Shown: positions 14,350 to 22,243, numbered from the stretch's first letter. The stretch is DNA of 25,274 nucleotides from JBAYSY01 sp041675885 (GCA_041675885.1 JBAYSY010000041.1:1-25274), one strand, 5' to 3'. Made by a program: numbers and translations. The notes: generated from the letters alone by a model not told the origin.

Positions 14350-15422
14350 GAACCTTCGGCTGGCTGCTTGGCCGGGTTCTGCTGGTCCTCGCGGTGCTGG
14401 TGGTCGGGCTGTTGTTCTGGCCGATGCCCGGCGTGGGGCCGGTGCCGCGGTTCGACACCGCCCGCCTGCCCGCCGAACCCGCCGAGCTTGACCGTTGGCT
14501 GGCCGAGCGCGAGGTGGTCATCGGCGATATCACCGAAGGCGCGGAAAAGCGCATCCTCTGGGCCGGAGAGCCCGGCGCGCGCACCGATCTGACGCTGGTC
14601 TACCTGCACGGCTTCTCGGCCACCTCGCAAGAGATCGCGCCGGTGCCCGAACGGGTGGCGGCGGAGCTTGGCGCGAACCTCTATCTGGCCCGGCTGGCGG
14701 GTCATGGCCGCGACGGCGCGGCGCTGGCCGGGGTGAGCCCCGAGGACTGGCTGTACGATCTGGCCGAGGCGCTGGCCATCGCCGCCCGGCTGGGCGAACG
14801 CACGGTGCTTGTCGGCACATCCACCGGCGCGGCGCTGGCGATGGCGGGACTTGGCGACCCGGCGCTGGCCGCCGACCTGCCGGGGCGCGGGCAGGTAGCG
14901 GGGCTGGTGCTGATCTCGCCCAACTACCGGTTGCACGGCCCGGCGGCCCGTCTGCTCGACCTGCCGCTGGTCGAACACTGGGGTGAATGGATCGCGGGCG
15001 ATACCGTCCATATTCCCGCGGTCAGCGAGGATCACGCCCGGTTCTGGACGCTCGACTATCCGTCGCGGGCGGTGCTGTCGATGGTGCGGCTTGCCCGGCA
15101 CCTGCGCGGGCTCGACCCGGCGGGGATGGTGCTGCCCGCGCTGTTTCTGCACACTGAAACCGACCGGGTGATCGAGCCGGGGCTGGTCCGGCGCGGGGCC
15201 GAAGGCTGGGGCGGTCCGGCGGAACGGGTGGTGCTGGTGCCCGGCGAGGGCGACGACGCCTGGCACCACATCCCGGGGGGCGACATCCTTTCGCCCGGGC
15301 TGACCGAAACGCTTTCCGGCCATATGCTGCGCTGGCTGCGGGGGCGCTCTGCCGCAACAGAGGGCAAGCGGCCGCCCGTGCGGGTGCTCTGCCGCCTGCC
15401 CGGCGGCGCTTGCGCACCTTGA
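14346..15422 (+). CDS. Membrane-anchored alpha/beta hydrolase
   Basis: This 358-residue protein has an N-terminal transmembrane anchor (residues about 5-25, GWLLGRVLLVLAVLVVGLLF) and a hydrolase domain that probably faces the periplasm. The oxyanion region YLHGFSATSQE, nucleophile S159 in GTSTG (157-161), D273 in HTETDRV and H307/H308 in DDAWHHIPG make an intact serine-hydrolase triad likely. The ATG at 14346 overlaps the upstream hydrolase stop (ATGA); an open extension to 14304 lies inside that gene. After the last helix (MLRWLRGR, ending about 334) there is a 24-residue basic and Cys-containing tail unlike a hydrolase core. Its DNA is very GC-rich and repeat-like, as if the original stop had been lost into intergenic sequence. 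The substrate is unknown; a lysophospholipase-like role is a guess. Confidence 0.85.
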   Translation: MRTFGWLLGRVLLVLAVLVVGLLFWPMPGVGPVPRFDTARLPAEPAELDRWLAEREVVIGDITEGAEKRILWAGEPGARTDLTLVYLHGFSATSQEIAPVPERVAAELGANLYLARLAGHGRDGAALAGVSPEDWLYDLAEALAIAARLGERTVLVGTSTGAALAMAGLGDPALAADLPGRGQVAGLVLISPNYRLHGPAARLLDLPLVEHWGEWIAGDTVHIPAVSEDHARFWTLDYPSRAVLSMVRLARHLRGLDPAGMVLPALFLHTETDRVIEPGLVRRGAEGWGGPAERVVLVPGEGDDAWHHIPGGDILSPGLTETLSGHMLRWLRGRSAATEGKRPPVRVLCRLPGGACAP

Positions 15423-15448
15423 TTCCGGGCAAAGAAGGTGCCTAAATT
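15419..15448 (+). promoter_or_regulatory. Weak sigma70-like promoter candidate upstream of mgtE
   Basis: TTGATT and TAAATT are separated by 18 bases (4 of 6 consensus matches each), with the -35 overlapping the hydrolase stop codon. The 223-base spacer before mgtE is otherwise unremarkable; a small GGCG-TTC-CGCC hairpin followed by TGTTTTTCC at 15450-15469 could be a weak terminator for the hydrolase pair. I see no recognised magnesium riboswitch. Confidence 0.25.
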
Positions 15449-15645
15449 CGGCGTTCCGCCTGTTTTTCCTAATTCGGTGGATGTTCCTGCCCGCCACCCC
15501 GGCGAAATTTCCTTCACATCCGAGGGCGCAGCCCGGGCCGTTGAAGTGACCGCACCGGGCAAGGGGGTGCATCCGTCGCCCCTTTTCCCTGTCGCCCCGC
15601 ACCGGCTTTCGCTATGTTCGCCGCAAAGCGGCAAAGGTGACGCGC

Positions 15646-17022
15646 ATGGCCGAAGAAACCGACATCCTGGAGCCCGGCGAAGGTGTGCCGGACGCGCGGC
15701 GGATCGAAGGGATCCTCGGTGCCATCGAGGCGGGCGATGCCGCGCGGCTCGATGATCTGCTCGAACCGTTCCACGCCGCCGACATCGCCGACTTCCTCGA
15801 ACAGGTCAGTGCCGCCCAGCGCCGGGCGCTGCTGGCACTGCGGCCGCGCAGTATCGACGGCGACGTGCTGTCGGAACTCGATGATTCGATCCGCGAGGAG
15901 GTGATCGACAGCCTCTCGGCCGAAGTGCTGGCCGATGCGGTGCGCGACCTCGATTCCGACGACGTGGTGGACATCCTCGAAGACCTGGAGGAACCGCAGC
16001 AGGAACGCATCCTGGAGGCGCTGGAAGACGCCGACCGGATGGTGGCGCAGCAATCGCTTTCCTTCCCGGAATATTCCGCCGGCCGCCTGATGCAGCGCGA
16101 GGTGGTCAGCGCGCCCGAACACTGGACGGTGGGCGAGGCGATCGACTTCCTGCGCGGGGCCGAATGGCTGCCCGACCAGTTCTACCACGTGATCCTGGTC
16201 GATCCGCGAATGCGACCGCAGGGGCATGTCACGCTGGGCCGCCTGCTGTCCGCGCGTCGCGACACGCCGATGCGGGACATCACCGAGGATATCTTCCGCA
16301 CCGTCAGGGTGACCGACGAAGAGGCCGAGGTCGCCTATCTGTTCAACCAGTATCACCTGATCTCGACCCCGGTGGTGGACGATGCCGGGCGGCTGGTGGG
16401 GGTCATCACCATCGACGACGCCATGACCGTGCTCGACGAGGAACACGAGGAAGACATGCTGCGCCTTTCGGGCGTCGTGGCCGATGCTTCGGTGACCGAC
16501 GGTGCCCTGACCACGGCCCGGCTGCGGTTGCCATGGCTGATCGTGAACCTGTTCACCGCCTCGCTTTCGGCCGTGGTGATCTCCCGGTTCGAGGCGACCA
16601 TCGCCTCGCTGGTGATGCTGGCGGCGCTGATGCCGATCGTCGCCTCGACCGGGGGGATCGCGGGCACCCAGTCGCTTGCGGTCGCGGTGCGGTCGCTGGC
16701 GACGCGCAGTCTGACTTCGGCCAACGCGCGGCGTGTGGTGATGCGCGAACTGGGGGCGGGGCTGCTGAACGGGTTGGGGCTTGCGGTGATCCTCGGGCTG
16801 GGGGGCTGGGCGATCTTCGGCGATCCGTTGCTGGGGGCGGTGCTGGGCATGGCGATGATCGTCAACCAGTTCGTCGCCGCCGTGGGCGGTGTGCTGGTGC
16901 CGCTGGGCATGAACCGGCTGGGGATGGACCCGGCGCTTGCCTCGGGCACCTTCGTCACCACGCTGACCGACGTGATGGGCTTTTTCGCCTTCCTCGGGCT
17001 GGCGACGCTGGTCCTGCTGTGA
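15646..17022 (+). CDS. mgtE: Magnesium transporter MgtE
   Basis: This 458-residue Mg2+ channel/transporter has the standard order: N-terminal MgtE_N superhelical domain (about 20-140, rich in Asp/Glu), paired CBS domains (about 150-270, including FNQYHLISTPVVDDAGRLVG), a connecting helix, and five transmembrane helices from about 295. The pore aspartate is present in TLTDVMGFF (D442). In the conserved segment usually written GGNAGTQ the sequence here reads TGGIAGTQS, with isoleucine at residue 338 instead of asparagine. I choose the ATG at 15646 because AAAGG lies eight bases upstream; a GTG at 15637 would add three residues. It overlaps the following cyclo-ligase gene as GTGA. In studied members the N and CBS domains sense cytosolic Mg2+ and close the pore. 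Confidence 0.94.
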   Translation: MAEETDILEPGEGVPDARRIEGILGAIEAGDAARLDDLLEPFHAADIADFLEQVSAAQRRALLALRPRSIDGDVLSELDDSIREEVIDSLSAEVLADAVRDLDSDDVVDILEDLEEPQQERILEALEDADRMVAQQSLSFPEYSAGRLMQREVVSAPEHWTVGEAIDFLRGAEWLPDQFYHVILVDPRMRPQGHVTLGRLLSARRDTPMRDITEDIFRTVRVTDEEAEVAYLFNQYHLISTPVVDDAGRLVGVITIDDAMTVLDEEHEEDMLRLSGVVADASVTDGALTTARLRLPWLIVNLFTASLSAVVISRFEATIASLVMLAALMPIVASTGGIAGTQSLAVAVRSLATRSLTSANARRVVMRELGAGLLNGLGLAVILGLGGWAIFGDPLLGAVLGMAMIVNQFVAAVGGVLVPLGMNRLGMDPALASGTFVTTLTDVMGFFAFLGLATLVLL

Positions 17023-17612
17023 ACGGGCCGAAACCCGAAGCGCGCAAGGCCGCTCTGGCCGCCCGCGCGGCGGCCCATGCGGCCCATATCGGGGGGGGGG
17101 CGGGCGAGGCGGCAAGGCATCTGACCGCGGCGCTCGTGCCCCACGCCGGGAAGGTGCTGGCGGGATACATGGCGATGCGGACCGAAATCGACCCGCTGCC
17201 CGCGATGGCCGCCCATCGCGGCCCGGTCTGCGTGCCGGTGATCGAGGGCGCGGGCCTGCCGTTGCGGTTCCGCGAATGGACCCCAGGCGCGGCGCTGACC
17301 CCCGGCGCCTTCGGCGCGCTGGTGCCCGAAAGCGGCGGCTGGCTGGTGCCCGAGGTGCTGGTGGTGCCGCTGGTGGCCTTCGACGCAAGCGGCTTCCGGC
17401 TGGGCTACGGCGGCGGCTTCTACGACCGCACGCTGGAGGCGCTGCGCGCCCGCGGCCCGGTCACCGCCATCGGTTTTGCCTGGGCGGCGCAGGAACTCCC
17501 CGAAGTGCCGGTGGAGCCGACCGACCAGCCGCTCGATCTGATCGTGACGGAACGGGGAATATGGCACCCACGCGGCAATGTCGGCCCTGATTTTGCCATC
17601 CCCGGGGGGTAG
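17019..17612 (+). CDS. 5-Formyltetrahydrofolate cyclo-ligase
   Basis: This 197-residue enzyme converts 5-formyl-THF to 5,10-methenyl-THF with ATP, recycling a folate by-product in the cytosol. Diagnostic is LGYGGGFYDRTL (residues 128-139), the family's G.G.G.YDR loop, followed by IGFAWAAQE and PLDLIVTERG near the C-terminus. The basic N-terminal KPEARKAALAAR is also typical. It starts at GTG 17019, overlapping the mgtE stop as GTGA. A run of ten G residues (17091-17100) lies in codons 25-28 (IGGGAGE), inside a variable segment. The E. coli counterpart is YgfA. In related genomes, from memory, this gene is followed directly by the YmdB-type phosphoesterase; here a low-GC gene intervenes. Confidence 0.93.
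   Translation: MNGPKPEARKAALAARAAAHAAHIGGGAGEAARHLTAALVPHAGKVLAGYMAMRTEIDPLPAMAAHRGPVCVPVIEGAGLPLRFREWTPGAALTPGAFGALVPESGGWLVPEVLVVPLVAFDASGFRLGYGGGFYDRTLEALRARGPVTAIGFAWAAQELPEVPVEPTDQPLDLIVTERGIWHPRGNVGPDFAIPGG
17091..17100 (+). repeat. G10 homopolymer inside the cyclo-ligase gene
   Basis: Ten consecutive G bases encode part of Ile-Gly-Gly-Gly-Ala near codon 25. The reading frame is intact with ten. Tracts this long are prone to replication slippage and to base-calling error; a change of one would truncate or scramble the enzyme early. Confidence 0.9.
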
Positions 17613-17648
17613 GATTCTGGACGGGTCAACTTGTGGGGCTATGTTGCG

Positions 17649-18590
17649 ATGTCCATTCTGCCGCTGTTTCTCGCCATTCTCTGTCTTGTTGCGCTGACCG
17701 GAATTATCTGGCCGTTCCGCCCCTTTCGCAAGCGACGTAACGCGCTGTTCACCCTGATCGCAGCGTTCGGACTTCTGGCTGTCATAGCGCCCGATCCGGA
17801 GCCACAGTCTGCCAGTGCCTTGGTGCGTCTGCCCGATACCGCGCCGAAAGCACCTCAAGATGCCGAGGTTGCCGCGCTTCGCCAGGCGGTGGAGACCGGT
17901 CAATGGTCCAGTGCGCTGGAGCAGCTTCGGACGCTGGAACGGCGCGGAGCCGACTCCGCTCCTCTGGTGGAGGAACTGGAGGATCGGCTTCTGGCGCTGG
18001 TGCGGCCGCTCCCTGCCGCTGAGATGCAGGCCAACCTTGCTGGCTATGAATTGCTTTCGGCGCTGCGGCCCGATGAAACGCATTATGTCGCCAAGGTCGA
18101 TGAGTATCGCGCCGCGATTGCGCGTAGCCGATCCGACGCAGTAGCACTGTTGCAGCGCAATCATGATCGGATCGAGGGTATCACATGGTATCAGCACCCG
18201 AACCGGCCACAGTATACCAACAGTCGTTCCACGGTGTATCTTTATATTGGTCAGCGAGAAGGGTCCCGACCCTGGCTCAGGATGAAGGTTCAGTATGCCG
18301 CAAGGGACTGGCTGTTCGTGGACCGGGTTGTAGCGTGGCACGATGGAGTGCGCGAAGATCTGCACGCAGGCAGGTTCCAGCGTGACAACAACACCACGAT
18401 CTGGGAATGGGCCGATGTTACGCCTACACCCTATCAGCTTGAGGTGTTGCGGTCTCTTTCCGAAGCGAGGGAAGCGATCCTGCGGTTCCACGGCCAGAAA
18501 TATCATCGTGATGTTACACTGTCGCGCAGTGACAAGCTCGCGTTGGCCGAGATGCTGCGGGCTTGGGAGGCGATGGCACCGGAAAGCTGA
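17649..18590 (+). CDS. Low-GC membrane-anchored protein of unknown function
   Basis: I do not recognise a named family. The 313-residue product has two N-terminal hydrophobic helices (about 3-22 and 32-48) separated by a very basic stretch (RPFRKRRN). Then comes a helical, Glu/Leu-rich middle (70-170) and a C-terminal domain (about 175-310) with GITWYQHPN, NSRSTVYLYIG, PWLRMKVQYAARDWLFVDR and IWEWADVTP. This C-terminal pattern resembles an uncharacterised domain that I associate, from memory, with lipoproteins and prophage or defence-type small membrane proteins in diverse bacteria. The ATG at 17649 is preferred to a TTG at 17631. Sample 60-base lines have 53-60% GC against about 72% in the next gene, with different codon choice, so recent acquisition is likely. 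It sits between genes that are usually adjacent. No transposase or flanking repeat is seen. Confidence 0.8.
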   Translation: MSILPLFLAILCLVALTGIIWPFRPFRKRRNALFTLIAAFGLLAVIAPDPEPQSASALVRLPDTAPKAPQDAEVAALRQAVETGQWSSALEQLRTLERRGADSAPLVEELEDRLLALVRPLPAAEMQANLAGYELLSALRPDETHYVAKVDEYRAAIARSRSDAVALLQRNHDRIEGITWYQHPNRPQYTNSRSTVYLYIGQREGSRPWLRMKVQYAARDWLFVDRVVAWHDGVREDLHAGRFQRDNNTTIWEWADVTPTPYQLEVLRSLSEAREAILRFHGQKYHRDVTLSRSDKLALAEMLRAWEAMAPES

Positions 18591-18632
18591 CGGGACCTTG
18601 CCCTTCGCCCCTCCCGGCAGTAATCGGGGGCG

Positions 18633-19445
18633 ATGCGGATACTCTTTCTTGGCGATGTGATGGGCCGGTCGGGCCGGGCAGCGGTGGCGGCGGAACTGCC
18701 GCGGCTGCGGGCGGACTGGCGGCTCGACTTCGTGGTGGTCAACGGCGAGAACGCCTCGAACGGCATGGGGCTGAGCCCGGCCCATGCCAAGGGGCTGCTC
18801 GACGCCGGGGCGGATTGCATCACGCTGGGCGACCACGCCTTCGACCAGCGCGACATGCTGGCCTTCATCGAGACCGAGCCGCGCATCCTGCGGCCGCTGA
18901 ATTTCGCCAAGGCCGCGCCGGGGCGGGGCGCGCGGGTTTTTGCCGCGCCGGGCGGGCGCAAGGTGCTGGTGGCGCAGGCGCTGGGCCAGGTGTTCATGAA
19001 GCGGCCCTTCGACGATCCGTTCTCGGCCGTGGCCGGGGTGTTGCAGGCGCATCCCGTGGGCGGGCTGGTGCAGGCCGCCATCATCGACATGCATTGCGAG
19101 GCCACCTCGGAGAAGATGGCCATGGGCCACTGGTGCGACGGGCGCGCGAGCCTCGTCGTCGGCACCCATACCCATGTGCCCACCGCCGACGCGCAGATCC
19201 TGCCCGGCGGCTGCGCTTACCAGACCGACGCGGGCATGTGCGGCGACTACGACAGCGTGATCGGCATGGACAAGCTGGAGCCGATGCGCCGCTTCGTCAC
19301 CCAGATGTCGCGCAGCCGGTTCGAGCCCGCGACCGGCCCCGCCACGCTTTCGGGCGTGCTGGTCGAGACCGACGACCGCAGCGGCAAGGCCGCCTCGGTC
19401 GGCATGGTCCGGCTTGGCGGCCGGTTGCAACAGGCGGTGCCCTGA
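18633..19445 (+). CDS. YmdB-type metallophosphoesterase (TIGR00282 family)
   Basis: This 270-residue binuclear-metal phosphoesterase is related to Bacillus YmdB, which hydrolyses 2',3'-cyclic nucleotides. Metal and active-site residues seen are D8 (FLGDVMG), E39/N40 (NGENASNG), H68 (LGDHAFDQ), H154 (DMHCEATSEK) and H179/H181 (GTHTHVPTAD). Position 67 is Asp where I remember Asn in the Bacillus protein; this DHAFD form may be the usual alphaproteobacterial variant. The final segment KAASVGMVRLGGRLQ is as expected. The start ATG follows GGGGG at short distance, 42 bases after the low-GC gene. The physiological role in alphaproteobacteria is not settled. Confidence 0.9.
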   Translation: MRILFLGDVMGRSGRAAVAAELPRLRADWRLDFVVVNGENASNGMGLSPAHAKGLLDAGADCITLGDHAFDQRDMLAFIETEPRILRPLNFAKAAPGRGARVFAAPGGRKVLVAQALGQVFMKRPFDDPFSAVAGVLQAHPVGGLVQAAIIDMHCEATSEKMAMGHWCDGRASLVVGTHTHVPTADAQILPGGCAYQTDAGMCGDYDSVIGMDKLEPMRRFVTQMSRSRFEPATGPATLSGVLVETDDRSGKAASVGMVRLGGRLQQAVP

Positions 19446-19534
19446 CCGCATCGGCCTGCGCCCGCCTGCCGCAGCGGTTTTTCTTGCGGCGGGGGCGGAA
19501 AGCGTGAAAATCCCCCAAAGGCCGTGACGGAGCG

Positions 19535-21316
19535 ATGATGTTCGGACTTGACCTGTCCCCCGATACTCAGGCCATCGTGGCCATCACCATCGTTCTGGGC
19601 ATGTTCGTGCTGTTCCTGCGCGAGACCTGGCCGGTCGAGGTGGTGGCGATCGGCGGCGCGGCCCTCATGCTGGCGATCGGCATCCTGCCCGGGGCCGATG
19701 TCTTTGCCGTGCTGTCGAATCACGCGCCCTGGACCATCGCGGCGATGTTCATCATCGTCGGCGGGCTGGTGCGCACCGGCGCGCTCGATCTCGTGACGCA
19801 GGTCGCGGGCCGCCATGCTGAAACCCGCCCGTTCCTCACGCTTGGGGTGCTGGCGCTGGTGGTGCTGGCGATGGCGGCCTTCGTCAACAACACGCCGGTG
19901 GTGGTGGTGATGATCCCGATCTTCGCGCAACTGGCGAAGCGGATGAAGATGGCGCCGTCGAAGGTGATGATCCCGCTGAGCTACCTGACGATCTTCGGCG
20001 GCACCATCACGCTGATCGGCACCTCGACCAACCTGATCGTGGACGGGGTGGCGGTGGCCGCGGGGATGGAGCATTTCGGCATCTTCGAGATCACCCCCGT
20101 CGGGCTGCTGATCGCCGCGGTCGGCTTCGTCTATCTGGCGATCTTCGCGCCGCGGCTGCTGCCGGACCGCGAGTCGATGACCTCGCTGATGTCCGACCGC
20201 TCGAAGATGCGCTTCTTCACCGAGGTCGCGGTGCCCGAAGGCTCGGGGCTGATCGGCAAGAAGCTGGACGAGGTGGTCATCTTCAAGCGCGAGACCGCCC
20301 GGGTGATCGACGTGCTTCGGGGCGATGCCTCGCTGCGGCGCAACCTTGCGGCGGTCGAGTTGCAGGCGGGCGACCGGGTGGTGCTGCGCACGCCGATGTC
20401 GGATGTGCTGGAGTTGCAGAAGAACAAGGAACTGCGGCTGGTGGACAAGCTGTCGTCGGTGCAGACCACCACGGTCGAGGTGCTGATCACCCCGGGCTGC
20501 CACATGGTCGGCCGTTCGATGGGCAGCCTGCGGCTGCGGCGGCGCTACGGCGTCTATCCGCTGGCGGTGCACCGGCGGAACCAGAACATCGGCCGCCAGA
20601 TCGACGACCTGGTGGTGCAGGTGGGCGACACGCTGCTGCTCGAAGGCACGCCCGAGGATATCCGCCGCCTTGCTTCCGACGTGGAACTGGTGGAGATCGG
20701 CCAGCCTTCGGAACGCGCGTTCCGCCGCAGCCATGCGCCGATCGTGGTCGCGGTGCTGGCCGGGGTGGTGATCCTCTCGGCGCTGGAGTTCGCGCCGATC
20801 ATGATCCTCGCCTTCCTCGGGGTGGCGGTGATCCTTCTGACCCGCTGCATCGACGCCGACGAGGCTTTCGGCTATATCGACGGCCGCCTGCTGGCGCTGA
20901 TCTTCGGGATGCTCGGGGTGGGGGCGGGGCTGAACCATTCGGGCGCGGTGCAGATGATCGTGAACGGCATCGCGCCGGGGCTGGCGAACCTGCCGCCCTA
21001 TCTGCTGGTGCTGGCGGTCTATGCCATCGCCTCGCTGCTGACGGAACTGGTGACCAACAACGCCGTGGCGGTGATCGTGACCCCGATCGCCATCGGGCTG
21101 GCGCAGACGCTGGGGGTCGATCCGCGACCCCTGGTCGTGGCGGTGATGTTCGGCGCCTCGGCCAGCTTCGCCACGCCCATCGGCTACCAGACCAACACGC
21201 TGGTCTACGGGCCGGGCGGCTACCGCTTCACCGACTATCTGCGGATCGGCCTGCCGCTCAACCTGGTGATGGCGGTGGCGGCAGCCGCGTTCATTCCGCT
21301 CTTGTGGCCAATGTAA
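19535..21316 (+). CDS. SLC13/DASS-family permease with two RCK_C domains (second copy)
   Basis: This 593-residue inner-membrane transporter has N- and C-terminal membrane halves around a soluble centre with two TrkA-C/RCK_C domains (PEGSGLIGKKLDEV... and CHMVGRSMGSLRLRRRYG). Substrate-site-like repeats are complete here: NNTPVVVVMIP with GTSTNLIVDG in the first half, and TNNAVAVIVTP with GYQTNTLVYGPGGYRF in the second. This makes it closer to the canonical pattern than the relative at 3283-5103. It starts at ATG 19535 (or 19538), preceded by GGAG. The substrate is unknown; sulfate, dicarboxylates and other anions occur in the family. It lies between the phosphoesterase and yebC with short gaps and probably belongs to the same plus-strand unit as mgtE. 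Confidence 0.88.
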   Translation: MMFGLDLSPDTQAIVAITIVLGMFVLFLRETWPVEVVAIGGAALMLAIGILPGADVFAVLSNHAPWTIAAMFIIVGGLVRTGALDLVTQVAGRHAETRPFLTLGVLALVVLAMAAFVNNTPVVVVMIPIFAQLAKRMKMAPSKVMIPLSYLTIFGGTITLIGTSTNLIVDGVAVAAGMEHFGIFEITPVGLLIAAVGFVYLAIFAPRLLPDRESMTSLMSDRSKMRFFTEVAVPEGSGLIGKKLDEVVIFKRETARVIDVLRGDASLRRNLAAVELQAGDRVVLRTPMSDVLELQKNKELRLVDKLSSVQTTTVEVLITPGCHMVGRSMGSLRLRRRYGVYPLAVHRRNQNIGRQIDDLVVQVGDTLLLEGTPEDIRRLASDVELVEIGQPSERAFRRSHAPIVVAVLAGVVILSALEFAPIMILAFLGVAVILLTRCIDADEAFGYIDGRLLALIFGMLGVGAGLNHSGAVQMIVNGIAPGLANLPPYLLVLAVYAIASLLTELVTNNAVAVIVTPIAIGLAQTLGVDPRPLVVAVMFGASASFATPIGYQTNTLVYGPGGYRFTDYLRIGLPLNLVMAVAAAAFIPLLWPM

Positions 21317-21321
21317 CCGGC

Positions 21322-21351
21322 TTGCGGGCCTGCGTCCGGCTGGCATATAGA
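21322..21351 (+). promoter_or_regulatory. Sigma70-like promoter candidate for yebC
   Basis: TTGCGG and TATAGA are separated by 18 bases in the 68-base gap between the SLC13 permease and yebC, placing a start site about 25 bases before the yebC ATG. The match is moderate (4 of 6 and 4-5 of 6), read by eye. Confidence 0.45.
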
Positions 21352-21384
21352 AGCGGCAAGAGCGGAGACTGAACGGAGAAGCGC

Positions 21385-22125
21385 ATGGCGGGCCATTCCA
21401 AATGGGCCAATATCCAGCACCGCAAGGGGCGGCAGGACGCGGTGCGTTCCAAGCTGTTCTCCAAGCTGGCGAAGGAAATCACCGTCGCGGCGAAGATGGG
21501 CGACCCCGACCCGGACAAGAACCCGCGCCTGCGGCTGGCGGTGAAGGCGGCCAAGGCGGTGTCCTGCCCGAAAGACGTGATCGACCGCGCGATCAAGAAA
21601 TCGCTGGGCGGCGACGCCGAGGACTATACCGAAATCCGCTATGAGGGTTACGGCCCCTCGGGGATCGCGATCATCGTCGAGGCGATGACCGACAACCGCA
21701 ATCGCACCGCCTCCAACGTGCGTTCGACCTTCGCCAAGCACGGCGGCAACCTGGGCGAGACCGGATCGGTCTCGTTCATGTTCGACCGGGTGGGCGAGAT
21801 CACCTATCCGCCCGACGCCGGCGATGCCGATACGGTGATGGAGGCCGCGATCGAGGCGGGCGCGGAGGATGTGGAATCGGACGGGGACGGCCACTGGATC
21901 TATTGCGCCGCCGGGGATCTGTCGGAAGTGTCCGAGGCGCTGGAGAAGGCGCTTGGCGAAAGCACCGAGAGCAAGCTGGTCTGGAAGCCGCAGAACCGCA
22001 CCGAGGTCGATCTGGAAACCGCGCAGAAACTGATGCGCCTGATCGAGACGCTTGAAGACGACGACGACGTGCAGACCGTGACGGCGAATTTCGACATCCC
22101 CGATGAGGTGGCGGCGCAGTTGTGA
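21385..22125 (+). CDS. yebC: YebC/PmpR family DNA-binding protein
   Basis: This 246-residue cytosolic protein has the unmistakable opening MAGHSKWANIQHRKGRQDA and the family segments GYGPSGIAIIVEAMTDNRNRT and GGNLGETGSVSFMFDR. The length is usual. Family members are annotated as transcriptional regulators; recent work, as I recall, also connects YebC-type proteins with translation of polyproline stretches, so the transcription role should not be taken as proven. The start has a good Shine-Dalgarno (CGGAGAAG before GCATG). In many genomes it precedes ruvC; here it is followed by a convergent minus-strand gene and a REP-like palindrome pair. Confidence 0.96.
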   Translation: MAGHSKWANIQHRKGRQDAVRSKLFSKLAKEITVAAKMGDPDPDKNPRLRLAVKAAKAVSCPKDVIDRAIKKSLGGDAEDYTEIRYEGYGPSGIAIIVEAMTDNRNRTASNVRSTFAKHGGNLGETGSVSFMFDRVGEITYPPDAGDADTVMEAAIEAGAEDVESDGDGHWIYCAAGDLSEVSEALEKALGESTESKLVWKPQNRTEVDLETAQKLMRLIETLEDDDDVQTVTANFDIPDEVAAQL

Positions 22126-22159
22126 CGCGGGGGGCGGGGTGCGAAGGTTGAAGGTTTGG

Positions 22160-22221
22160 AGGTGCGCTGAAGCGCACCCTACGAGCCTGTATTACGCCGT
22201 AGGGTGCGCTTCAGCGCACCT
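22160..22221. repeat. REP-like palindrome pair between convergent genes
   Basis: Positions 22160-22183 are the exact reverse complement of 22198-22221 (24 bases), separated by 14 bases. Each arm is itself a palindrome around GGTGCGCT-GAAG-CGCACC and ends in CCTACG. This GGTGCGC...GCGCACCCTACG form is typical of REP sequences spread in proteobacterial genomes. It lies between the ends of yebC and the dehydrogenase, so it could serve as a bidirectional terminator. No RAYT-type transposase is in the window. Confidence 0.85.
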
Positions 22222-22243
22222 TGGCACCCCCGAACCCACCACA

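Noticed and set aside
17613..18632. Genomic island or prophage around the low-GC gene
   Set aside because: There is no integrase, transposase, tRNA target or direct repeats at its ends; only one gene is atypical.
16353..19451. Long minus-strand open frame (1032 codons) opposite mgtE to the YmdB-like gene
   Set aside because: It is antisense to four supported genes; the open frame follows from their GC-rich third positions.
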